From: Clavaria fumosa
Taxonomy: Eukaryota > Basidiomycota > Agaricomycetes > Agaricales > Clavariaceae
Reading direction: 5' to 3'
NCBI GenBank assembly: GCA_951802425.1
Contig: OX637796.1
Span: 1,860,001-1,924,000 of the forward strand
Length of the DNA: 64,000 nt
The position numbers and the translations under genes are program-made. Every line of letters starts with the position of its first letter. Position 1 is the first letter of the stretch. Shown here one piece after another: positions 54,597 to 64,000 of this stretch. The notes beneath the pieces are model-generated. The model was not told the DNA's origin, did not search any database, and was given only the letters and a program-made list of their open reading frames with translations.

Positions 54597-56663
54597 TTAG
54601 AGGACTTGCGATGCATGATCCAACCCAGCAAGAAGAACAGACAGCATCTCCTTGTTTGAACGCACAAGTTCCAGCTCGCTCTCCGCCTGATCCCGTGCCG
54701 AAGCCCAGAACGTCCCAGCATTGCCAGCGGCGCATGCGAGCTCCCAGTTCCACCGGCGAGCCTGGAACGTTTGTTCGAACGTCGTACGCGCGGCTCTCTG
54801 GCTCGCTTCCACAGCCCCACGAATGGCGTCCTCGCGGTACGCATGCGCGTGGCGCAACTGGTCTTCAAGAGACCCGACGTATGCGGCTCTCTCCTCTTCG
54901 CTGCGTCCCCGCATCTCGATGCTTTCCCGCAACCGCTCTTCCAGCGTGGACACCTGCCCGCCGAGTTCTTCCACTTCGCGCACGCGCCTCTCCTTCAGCA
55001 AACGGATCTCTTCCTCCAGCACCGACACCCGTTTCGAGCGCTCCTGCGCACTAGCCTCCGCTGACGCTAACTGCAGACGCAACAGCGTCACAATGGCCGC
55101 GTCGACAATGGGGATCTCGGGGGCGAAGTCCGCATAGTCGCGTTGCGAGCTTAGACGAACAGCGGGCGATGGTGTGGCATCGGGTAGTAGCACCTGAGAT
55201 ATGGAGCCATAGCCGGCCGGGGAATTCATTCTGCTCAGGCCAGGGCTATCGAGGTCTGTTCGTAGGAACAGGGGACTGCGCGGTGCGCTAGGAGGTGGAG
55301 AGGAGGGTCCATCGGGGAATGGGGCGGGCATGTCGGACAGCATCTTATCCAGTTCGTCTTCCTTCAAAGTGAACGAGCTGTCGCCTGCGAGCTGCTCCCA
55401 AGACAAGATGGAAGCCCGGGGGCCATAACCACACTCCACGTTGGGTGGACGCAGCAAGGAAGACGAATCGACAGGCGAGCGTTCTGGCGAAAGCGAGGAC
55501 TGATTCTTAGGGTTGACAACAGCTGGAGGGAGTTGTAACGCGGGTTGACTAGGGAATTGATCGGCAGAGCGAAGTATCCTAGGCATAGCAGGTGTGGGCG
55601 CCGTCGGAGATGCCACAGGGGCTAGGAGTAATATAATATCGTCCTCGCTGTTATCGCCTACCATGGAAGAATCAGCCGCCTTGGTCTTTCGAGGAGATGG
55701 TGTCGGTGTCTGGCATAGCGGAACCTTAGATGGGCGTTTCTCGGCAGGCGATTCCGAGCGCCCAGAGCCACGCGAAGGCGTAGATGACTGGCTGACATGA
55801 TCGCGCCCGACGCGCGGGAATCCCTTGGAGCTGGCCGCAGATAGCGGCGTCTTTGGTGTGCGGGGCGAACTGGCCGAAGATTTTGCGGAGGAAGGTCGGG
55901 GAATAGAAGTTCCTAGCGCAGAAGCCCCAGCCAAAAACCTAGCAGTCTTGGAGGTGGAAGGAGGGCTGCCTTTCAAAGAAAGGGTTCCTTTCTCTTTGTT
56001 TCCGGTCTTCGTTGGGGTAACATTAATGGCGCCGGTCAGGTTGACTTTGAGCGCACCACGATGGGGCACTGGGCTAATAGCCCTTGTCTGCTTCCCGGTG
56101 GATAATGGTGGACCCATTGCCCCAGGACTCGCCTTCGCGATGGCACCTGTTTCTTCGGGTGCGGTGCTGCGCGGTCGTCGTACGTTGGGCTTGGTAGGAG
56201 AAGACTCTTCCCTTACTTCCTCAAGAATGAGGGACTTGAGTTTGTATTTTGGCAAGGCCGAAACAATAGCAGTCTGGCTCCTGGTGACTGGCCGCAACGA
56301 GGCGGAGCGCGTGTGGCCAAGTCCGATCGTCGCCTGCGGCGGCTCCCCTGAGTCGACGAGGGTGAATTCATCGGAGGAGGTAGACTGCCTGGGGAGGGCA
56401 AACGAAGACCTTGTGGCGCGGGTGATCGTCCGCGAGGCATCGGGCGTGGGCGTGCGTTTACCCTCCGTGAGTCTGGCGCGGCCGTCGGGTGCGTCAGGCC
56501 CGATGTGTATGGCGCTCTGACGCCGACTGCTCCTCCTGCCCGCCTTATCGGCGAGCGCCTTGCCGACGGTTTTGCCGACGGAGGACAAATTTAGAGAGCT
56601 TCGGATGGAAGTGCGCGGCTTTGCAGGTTGCTTCTGCTTCGTCGCGCTACCTTGTGAAGACAT
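54597..56663 (-). CDS. Unknown Ser/Pro-rich protein with C-terminal coiled coil
   Basis: One uninterrupted exon of 688 residues starting at ATG 56663 (MSSQGSATKQKQPAKPRTS). The frame is open further upstream, through a CGX-repeat Arg-rich stretch, but this ATG precedes the first plausible protein sequence. Residues 1 to about 510 are basic then mixed, rich in Ser, Pro and Thr, with many SP/TP sites (TPSPRK, SPAEKRPSK) that suggest Cdk control. From about 520 to 640 is a coiled coil (VSVLEEEIRLLKERR, STLEERLRESIE). I do not recognise a family. It converges on SPC7 with a 119-bp gap. Confidence 0.75.
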   Translation of the reverse strand: MSSQGSATKQKQPAKPRTSIRSSLNLSSVGKTVGKALADKAGRRSSRRQSAIHIGPDAPDGRARLTEGKRTPTPDASRTITRATRSSFALPRQSTSSDEFTLVDSGEPPQATIGLGHTRSASLRPVTRSQTAIVSALPKYKLKSLILEEVREESSPTKPNVRRPRSTAPEETGAIAKASPGAMGPPLSTGKQTRAISPVPHRGALKVNLTGAINVTPTKTGNKEKGTLSLKGSPPSTSKTARFLAGASALGTSIPRPSSAKSSASSPRTPKTPLSAASSKGFPRVGRDHVSQSSTPSRGSGRSESPAEKRPSKVPLCQTPTPSPRKTKAADSSMVGDNSEDDIILLLAPVASPTAPTPAMPRILRSADQFPSQPALQLPPAVVNPKNQSSLSPERSPVDSSSLLRPPNVECGYGPRASILSWEQLAGDSSFTLKEDELDKMLSDMPAPFPDGPSSPPPSAPRSPLFLRTDLDSPGLSRMNSPAGYGSISQVLLPDATPSPAVRLSSQRDYADFAPEIPIVDAAIVTLLRLQLASAEASAQERSKRVSVLEEEIRLLKERRVREVEELGGQVSTLEERLRESIEMRGRSEEERAAYVGSLEDQLRHAHAYREDAIRGAVEASQRAARTTFEQTFQARRWNWELACAAGNAGTFWASARDQAESELELVRSNKEMLSVLLAGLDHASQVL

Positions 56664-56927
56664 GGTTGGGTGAATGCTAATATTACGTAGTGAGTGGCTC
56701 AGTTCGTTGATCGTTGTCGTAAGCTCTGAGTCGTGTCGATGTCGTCGTCGTCGTCGTTGTCGTTGTCGTTGTCGTCGCTGGCAGTTGATGGTGATCCAGG
56801 AGTTCAACCCAGGATTGGATCCGTTATCCGAACTGGGAGACCGTCGCGTATGGTCGTGTTTGGCGAAGTGGCTCTGATTTGAATCACGTGATGCTTCATT
56901 TTACAATTACATCGCCTAGGCACGCCT

Positions 56928-58783
56928 TTACCATAAGAATCGACCAACTCCCTCCCGTTCTCTATACAGGAACACCCACATTGTCACTGCGTTGATGGCA
57001 GAGTACCACACTAATTCTGTGGTCAAGGCCCACAGAGGCATCTCAGCGATCTGCGCCCTCAACAGCACGTATGGAATCAAAAAATAACGGGGCTCCAGCA
57101 GTGGGGTAGGCAGTAGAGTGCATGCCGCTAATACTGGGAGGATCAGGGCCTGGAATAAAGTTTGGTCCGTCCCTGCATTGAAGACTAAGCCGATCGTTGC
57201 GGCAAGTTTGGAGGGGAGGCAAACTCACCAACACGCAGAAACCACGCCCATGCGCAGGCGATATATCCAGGGATGAAAATGTACGGGATTGAAGGATGGA
57301 AATTATATATGCGACGCCATACGTAGAAAGTGTAGTGTCTGTTGTCTGACACTAGGAAGGGGTGATATATTCTGGACACAAAAATTCCTCTTTGTCAGTC
57401 GGCGAGATATGCGCGAAGGAGAGTGAACACCGACGTGAAATGATATACTGAAACGGCCATCGCGGCCGAGATGAGGACAGTCACAACGATGCGTCTGCTT
57501 CGGTTTAATCAGTCTGACAATGGGTGCAACTCAAAGCTAACAACCTTGTGGTGCCAAACATGCGTGCCGAGACGTCGCGTGTCAAGGTAATGATACCACC
57601 CTTCCTACTCACAAGCACAGGCCACCCAAACGCTGATACCGCCCCCACAAAGTAATAGAGCTGTGGGACATGAAATGAAAGAGAATGATTTGACTTATCA
57701 CCTGACCACGGAGTGAGCGTACATATTGGACTCTAACGGCAGGAGGAAATAGACCTACCGAAAGTGACACCCCCGTTCCATACGACAAACGCGCCGAAGA
57801 GGGCGAGAACCAACGTGTAAGGAATGGCGTTCCTCATGATTTGGGGAATTACCCCCAAAGCGGACCGCAATCCCATGACGAAGTCAGCTTAACGGACCAG
57901 ACCATTGACATGAGTATTATTGTCCTGAGAAGTAACACATTGTCCCCACCAGGTCCGGCTTCCAGCGCGGGCGGATCGTGGAGCTTCTCTTCTTGCCGTC
58001 CCGTTCCGAGCGAAGCGGGTCGAAATCTAAGATACATCAGCTGACTCGCCGCGTAGGCATAAAAAACCCAAATTATGTTCGTCTGGCGAAAAGTGCAGCT
58101 TAGAAGGCCAAGCTGTCAACCTTAAGGTTCATGAGTTCGTTCACAGGACAGACAATGCATGCCATGCAAGAACCTACCAAAGCAGCTCGCCAGTGACGCT
58201 CCGCTGCAGCCGCTGTTATTGTACATATGACAAGAAGCAGACTAGGGACGTCCGTATAATACAGAAAGCCGAAGAACCAGGCAAGAGGGAAAGCGGCGAC
58301 GACCACGGAATCTACCGTCGGAGTCATGGAAGAAGACGGGGGCCTCACACGCTGATGGAAGGACAATAAGGGCGTCAAGGCAATCGGGAGGCCGAGGAGA
58401 GAGAGCAACACGGTCAGACGAAGCATGGAAAGGTTGCATTTGAACATGAATATTTTTTTGAGAACGAGACTCATGATGTATCTTTGTCGGGCCATAGCAT
58501 TAACGCGTACACAACCACGCTCTTGAAAGAGACTCACAAACCGGGTGGAGTAGTGATTTTGGGGTCCCAAACTGAGTATTCGTCACGACAATAAGCCTGC
58601 GCCTGTGGTACATGGAAAGGTTCGTCCTACGAAAAAGTGGGCCGATTGGATGAGGCACAAAACGCAAAAGGGTGAGAACGTCTGTACCATGTACGGTTCA
58701 TAGACTATTGTGTTTAGCTCCTTGAGAACGAGGATGCAAATGCAACAGAAGACGAGATAATGTGTCACTGCGTTAGGCGACAT
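56928..58783 (-). CDS. ALG10: Alg10 alpha-1,2-glucosyltransferase
   Basis: Adds the last glucose to the lipid-linked oligosaccharide in the ER, so that the glycan is recognised by oligosaccharyltransferase. About eight small exons. The start is [15 protein letters not shown] (ATG 58783), then [18 protein letters not shown] and [11 protein letters not shown], the conserved luminal loop. Several membrane helices follow ([17 protein letters not shown]). Then come [18 protein letters not shown] (a family signature) and [15 protein letters not shown] near the end. The stop is TAA 56928-56930. Some internal junctions were placed only by phase. Confidence 0.9.
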
Positions 58784-59520
58784 GAGGAACGACTGACAAG
58801 CGCCACGGCTGAGACCCAAACACGGTAAGAAACCACGGCGGAAGAAAAGGAAACATTTTCCTAGAAGCCTGCGTGCCTCAACGATAGGCAGGGCTTATTA
58901 TCACAGCTCGCTCGTCGTCTACGCGATTGACACAGCGTCGCTCACCGTCAGCTCGCGATGGTTGCAACGTGCACGGACACAATGCCGCTCATTGTTTGAA
59001 GGTATTTCCTTGGCCATCAACGCGTCCACCTTCAACCGCCGACTGCCGGCAACAGCACCAGGCTCATTACATAACGAACACCAAAAGGGGCGATCGATCG
59101 ATCAGAGTTTCCTTATTCGTCTTATTGTCCTGCGACCATTTCCCGCCGCCAAAGGAGCATGATGAACCCTGCGGACTCTGCGAATGGCCCAGGAAAGACA
59201 ATAACGGCCTCAGGTCAGCCAGCATTCTTTGCCTTACACCGGGTGATCCTCCATTTGTCCTTTTACGGTGGCTCCATGTCTCCAACCAAGCGCTATTGTG
59301 AGTTTCCCATCCTGATTCAACGCTATCCCTCTCTCAGGCTTTTGTCAGGGACACCCAACAATTGTCTCAAGGCATGCATCAATGCCACAGGGCTTCAACC
59401 CCGTTCGTTTTTCTTCTCAAAAGGCCATCCAATCTGTCTTTTCCTCCCCTTCTCCCCACAACATTGCCACCGTTTCCCTTCCCTTATCCTCTCTCCTCAA
59501 CTTGAACACTGCCTTTTACA
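58784..59520. promoter_or_regulatory. Divergent promoter region of ALG10 and the OPT transporter
   Basis: 737 bp with no supported gene. GATCGATCGATC lies at about 59091-59102. A C/T-rich stretch (about 59440-59500) directly before the OPT ATG is typical of fungal 5' leaders. Confidence 0.5.
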
Positions 59521-62361
59521 ATGGAGGCAGCTAGCAGCGCTGTTGCCTACGTCTCTACCTCCCAGCTTCGTGCTCGTCACGTCCCCGACGTACCGGAGGA
59601 CATCATGGACCATTTCAACGATCCCAACTACGATCTGCGTCGCTCCTCTATGTCGACGACCTGGTCCGATGTGTTCGAGCTTGAGTCGAAACGGAACTCG
59701 CTTGACCAGAAGAGGATGTCTACTCTAGAATTCAAGTCATCAGAATACGACACCGAATCACAGGCTGATTACACCTCTAATGGGCGCTCTGGTTCAAGAG
59801 CCTCCGCCATCGACTTCGACGAGTGAGTCTCCTTGAGCGATGCAATCGCACAAATTGCCAACTATCTTGATAGCGAGTCGCCCTATCCCGAAGTCCGAGC
59901 CGCCGTCTCTAGCATCGACGATCCCAAGATACCCGTCAACACATTTCGCTTGTAAGACGGTCGTTACGTGCCACCTTTCGCTTTCTCACTTTCCTTTTCG
60001 CAGATGGTTCTTGGGCCTCTTCTTCAGTACGGCTGTCGCCTCCTTCAACCAGGTCTTCAACTTTCGCTGTGCGTACTTTTCTTTCCACCTGATTTCAGAA
60101 CCTACTTATCTCAACTCGACATATCAGATCCATCTGTATATGTAACCGCCATCGTTGTTCAATTAATTTCGCTGCCTTTTGGCAAAGGTCTGGCAAGAAT
60201 TCTGCCCACTACCCGATTCCGAACGGCTGGCTACACTTGGTCATTCAATCCCGGACCTTTTAGCGTGAAAGAACACGTCGTGATCACGGTCATGGCCAAC
60301 GTATCCGTCTATGGAGCCTATGTTACTGATCTCATCGCCTCCCAAAAAATCTTTTATGGCCAAGTCACTCCGATTAGCTACCAGATTCTTCTCGCGCTCT
60401 CGACTCAAATTTTGGGCTTCTCCCTGGCCGGTGTCCTCCGTCAATTCCTCGTGTGGCCATCGTCTATGATCTGGCCCGGTGCACTCGTCAGTTGTGCGTT
60501 GTTCAACACACTTCACAAGAACTACAACCGGAAGGAGACCAAGCACATCTCGCGGCAACGTTTCTTCCTCATCGTGTTGCTCTGCAGCTTTGTTTGGTAC
60601 TGGGTGCCCGGTCTTCTGTGGACCGGTTTGAGCGTCTTCAATTGGGTGTGCTGGATCGCGCCGAACAATGTCCTGGTCAACCAAGTCTTCGGCACTTTAA
60701 CTGGATTGGGTATCGCCGGATTCTCACTCGACTGGTCGGCGATCGCCTATATTAGCAGTCCTTTGGTTACGCCCGTAAGTGCAAGCCTTCTTGACCTTCA
60801 TTCGATGGCTGATGGCGTATACCACTACAGTGGTGGTCAGAAGCCAATACGGCTGCCGCTCTTGTCATTATGTTTTGGATTGTGGCTCCTGCCCTCTACT
60901 GTATGTCCTGCGGTTGCGCAACCAATGATCTGGCCTAATTTCGTTGGCATTCACAGACTCGAATACATGGTACTTCAAGTTTCTACCCATATCTTCAGGG
61001 GGTGCCTTCGATAACACAGGGCTTCCATACGACATTAAAGCTATATTTACCAATGGTGCCTTTGACGTCGAGAAGTACAGGGCCTACTCACCGACTTTCC
61101 TCACCCCCACGCAAGCGCTCTGCTACGGCATCGCATTCGCATCCCTCACTGCTGTTGTAGTTCATACTTTCTGTGCGTTGGTCATTCTCGTCTCTACCTT
61201 CGTTATGCTGACCCGATTGGTCACAGTGTGGTACCGCCACGACATCATCAGGCGCTTCAGGACCTCTCTGAAGGACGAGCGCGATGTCCACGCCCGGCTC
61301 ATGCAGGCGTACCCCGAGACTCCGTACTGGTGGTTTGCCGTCCTTTTCGGTGTCACCCTTTTGTTCCTCCTAATCGCGATCCACTTGTACCCCACGCAAA
61401 TGCCGATTTGGGGCGTTATCGTTGCCATCCTGTTCTCTTCCTCCTTAGCTCTTCCTGCCGGCATGACGCAAGCCATCACAAATCAGCCCATCTACTTGAA
61501 TGTCATCGGAGAGCTTCTCGGAGGCTACATACTTCCCAACAAACCGGTCGCTAACATGATCTTCAAAGCCGTCACCCTCCTTACGTCTTCCCAAGCCATA
61601 TTATTTGCTGGAAACCTGAAGTTAGGCCACTATATGAAGATCCCGCCCCGCGTCATGTTCGCGTCGCAAATCCTCGCCGTCACGGTCAACTGCTTCGTGG
61701 TCATTGGCGTTCAGAACTTCATGTTCAGCAATGTTGTCGATCTTTGCGCCCCGGACCAGAAACAAGGCTTCACGTGCCCGCCGACGCACGCGTTCGCCAC
61801 TTCATCGCTCATCTGGGGCGGCATCGGGCCTCAACGGTTGTTCAGCCCAGGCGCTATGTAAGTCTGACACGCCCGTTCTTCATGATCACCCCTGACTTCG
61901 AGATGTTGCAAACCAGGTACAACGGACTGCTCTACTTCTTCCTCGCTGGCGCGCTAGCCCCGATCCCCTTCTACTTCCTCGCATTCCGCTATCCACTCTC
62001 TTTCTGGCGCTACGTTAATATGCCCGTCTTCTTCGCCGGGGTGAGCAATATCCCGCCGGCGACTGGTGCCAACTACTCGGCGTGGGTGATCACGGGCTTC
62101 GTGTTCCAATACCTGATGCGACGATTCCACTTCCGCTGGTGGATGCGCTATAACTACATCTTGTCCGCGGGGCTCGATGCGGGCGTCGCGCTCGGGCTCA
62201 TCGCCATCTTTTTCTTTGTGCAACTGCCGTCTAAGAACGGCGTCAACATCAGCTGGTGGGGGAATAATGTATGGCTGAACACGGCTGATGCGAACGGCAC
62301 GGCACTCTTCACCCTTCAACCTAACCAGACATTCGGTCCACCTGCTGGTTCGTGGAGATGA
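59521..62361 (+). CDS. Oligopeptide transporter (OPT family)
   Basis: Proton-coupled importer of small peptides in the plasma membrane. A cytosolic N-terminal region (MEAASSAVAYV to AIDFDE) precedes SPYPEVRAAVS and a string of about 14-16 hydrophobic segments. The family signature NPGPFSVKEHVVI lies near 60250. Further conserved pieces are IPPRVMFASQI and PPATGANYSAWVITGFVFQ. Six or so short introns interrupt it, the last just before YNGLLYFFLAGA. The stop is TGA 62359-62361. The substrate cannot be told from sequence; some members of the family carry siderophores or glutathione. Confidence 0.93.
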
Positions 62362-62833
62362 AGTACGATTCGGTGCAAAATTTGTTTATTCAATAAATTT
62401 CAAGCGTCGTTCTCAAAATCTCAGACGTACATATTTTTTTCGAAAGAGTTGCCTCCACCCCATATGCGCGGCGGGTAGGCCTGTTGTAGTTTTACATCCA
62501 ACGAACGTTTTTATCTCTTGCAACTTCGGAACTACGTGTTGTTCATTCCTTATACGTTGGCGAGCAGTATAAAGGCTTTGCATACTCTATCCAATCTAAG
62601 CATTTGCTCATGTACACTCGGCTTTCAATAAGTCATGTACCAAGTTCGTGTCTGTTATCAGTTCGGCTGCGATTTGCGATTTTTTAGATGACAGAAAGTT
62701 GCCCATGACTTTCAATCTTGGAGCCAGAGGTACAGGAAATGCCTGACGCAGAGACAGCTGACATACATGAACCGCCGAAATGAACGAAGCAAAAATAAGG
62801 ATTGATACCGCAGGGGCCGCCGACCAGACCGAC
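62362..62833. other. Convergent intergenic spacer, OPT gene and PRP19
   Basis: 472 bp of 3' flank. AATAAA-like TTCAATAAATT lies at 62389, immediately followed by AAGCGTCGTTCTCAAA (62402), which also occurs twice near 31600. Otherwise nothing recognised. Confidence 0.5.
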
Positions 62834-64000
62834 TCAAGACGTTGCTGCTCCCCAGATTCTCACCTCCCTGCCACCGGCACCCCATATTTCCTTCGCGCTC
62901 TCGCAACAAAAGGCAAAGTCAGTAATCTCTCCACCGTCCTGGAACCCGACCAGCTCGTCCCACGTTTTGTGCGCAAAGAGACGAAGTCCCTCGTTCCCGC
63001 CTACACCAAAGAACTGCGCACTCGAATCGTACAGCACCTTGTTCACCTTGAAAGAGTCGCCGAGAGAGAGGGTGTGCGCTTTTTTGCGCTTGCGCAGATC
63101 CCAAATCGCAATGGCGGATGGTGACGATGGTGCGAGGAGCGACCAGCCATTCTCCGAGAACGCGAGAGTGTTCACCGTGAACGGTGTGTCTTCTGGGCCC
63201 TGTGATGCGACAATGGATCCAGATCGCACGTCAAAGAAGTGGATCGTCGACGATGGCGTGCCGAGCCCGAGGAGTGCGCCGTCTGGATGCACAGCTAAGG
63301 ATGTGAACGGCTCGTCCGATGCGACTGAGCGAAAGATCAGCTTGTCGGCAAATAAGTCGTGGAGGGAGTACGTCTTATCGAGAGAACTGAGGGCAAGAAG
63401 GGTTGACGTGGGATGGACGGCCAGACCCGTGATCTCGCCTTTGTGGATACGAATATTCGATTTTAAAGTATATTCTCCAGAGTCAGCGGGTGACCATATT
63501 TTGGCAGTTTTATCAGCGCTGCCTGACAGAATGAGGGTGGGGTTTCCTTGAAAGGCCACGTGGTTGATTTTTTTCGTGTGTCCCTTGAGTGATGCCAAGA
63601 CTTTGTCGGTGGCTCTGTCATACAGCTGGACAATTTTGTCTCTCCCTCCAGTCAAGAAAAGGGAAGGCGTGGCCTGAGAGACCGCGATGGCTGTTATGCC
63701 AGCGGGTGACGACGAGTGTAGCGATGGGATCGTATGCTTAAGAGCATAGGTCTTGACCTCTATGGCCAAAGCATTTCCAACAGGTGGCTTACGCTTCTTG
63801 CGTGCAGCCGACAGTGTTTGGTGAGTTTCATTGATTTGGTTTACGATGGCTTCTGGCAGGCCTTTTTCTGAAGAGTCACCGTTTGCCATCTCAACGTCCT
63901 CTCCGCCGGGGGGTGTTGGCTCAACACCCATCGTTGCTTGGACGTTCCCAAGTGCCCTAACATAGGGATGAGGCCAACTTATGGGAAGGTGAAAATCGAG
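62834..64000 (-). CDS. PRP19: Prp19 splicing factor, WD40 part, 5' partial
   Basis: Ubiquitin ligase and scaffold of the NineTeen complex in the spliceosome. The visible exon runs from an acceptor near 63958 (ALGNVQATMGVEPTPP) through a short linker (ARKKRKPP) into a seven-bladed WD40 domain. Blades include FLTGGRDKIVQLYDR, LILSGSADKTAKIW, IHFFDVRSG, IAIWDLRKRKK and VRIWGAATS at the C-terminus. The U-box and coiled coil that complete Prp19 should lie beyond 64000. No intron in the WD40 part. Confidence 0.9.
   Translation of the reverse strand, partial: LDFHLPISWPHPYVRALGNVQATMGVEPTPPGGEDVEMANGDSSEKGLPEAIVNQINETHQTLSAARKKRKPPVGNALAIEVKTYALKHTIPSLHSSSPAGITAIAVSQATPSLFLTGGRDKIVQLYDRATDKVLASLKGHTKKINHVAFQGNPTLILSGSADKTAKIWSPADSGEYTLKSNIRIHKGEITGLAVHPTSTLLALSSLDKTYSLHDLFADKLIFRSVASDEPFTSLAVHPDGALLGLGTPSSTIHFFDVRSGSIVASQGPEDTPFTVNTLAFSENGWSLLAPSSPSAIAIWDLRKRKKAHTLSLGDSFKVNKVLYDSSAQFFGVGGNEGLRLFAHKTWDELVGFQDGGEITDFAFCCESAKEIWGAGGREVRIWGAATS

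Noticed and set aside
55825..56520. 231-codon plus-strand gene
   Set aside because: Antisense to the uninterrupted 688-residue coding exon; no independent support.

Overview
The window looks like a chromosome segment of a filamentous basidiomycete, most likely Agaricomycotina. The evidence is dense, short-intron genes (introns about 50-60 bp with GT..AG ends), CpG-directed C-to-T decay in transposons, chromodomain Ty3/gypsy elements, and a fungal gene set that includes Spc7, tricalbin, Ugo1, OPT and a FRAY-type Ste20 kinase. Everything here was read by eye from the sequence and conceptual translation. No database search was run, so exon borders are inferred from splice signals, reading phase and family conservation.

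Bases 1 to about 22,000 are a transposon graveyard with clear stratigraphy. The oldest layer is a Ty3/gypsy chromovirus, 'element C' (5' LTR remnant 2620-3149, internal region 3150-5395 plus 13091-16891, 3' LTR 16892-17519). A related younger pair of elements, A and B, landed in it. A (1-2619) sits in the 5' LTR of C. B (5396-13085, 305-bp LTRs, target duplication CCCGC) sits in the gag of C. The pol gene of B is in turn split by a 1,794-bp insert, 'element D' (8924-10717). D has TG..CA ends and a 5-bp duplication CTCCG, no reverse transcriptase, and its own spliced zinc-knuckle gene opposed by a long antisense-strand open frame. D is my best candidate for something undescribed. To the right lie a reverse-oriented pol fragment of a further gypsy family, a 71-bp-period degenerate minisatellite, and a CpG-free DDE (Harbinger-like) transposase pseudogene split by an inverted solo LTR with target duplication ACATC.

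From 22,480 to the right end the window is ordinary, compact euchromatin. In order: SR-protein kinase (-), FRAY/Ste20 kinase (+), Rieske protein of complex III (-), a tRNA-derived repeat and a long hairpin, COX19 (-), NPL4 (+), UGO1 (+), a membrane-anchored Nudix protein (+), allantoinase with a small ORF immediately upstream (-), a five-C2 tricalbin (+), MTQ2 (-), kinesin-6 (-), SPC7/KNL1 (+), an unknown coiled-coil protein (-), ALG10 (-), an OPT transporter (+) and the WD40 part of PRP19 (-, runs off the end).

The genes do not form one pathway, but there are local themes. Four mitochondrial genes (Rieske, COX19, UGO1, possibly the Nudix protein) sit within 9 kb. Two mitotic genes, kinesin-6 and SPC7, share a 161-bp divergent promoter carrying an ACGCGT box and two CACGTG sites. 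CACGTG-type palindromes also recur in the U3 regions of the LTRs.
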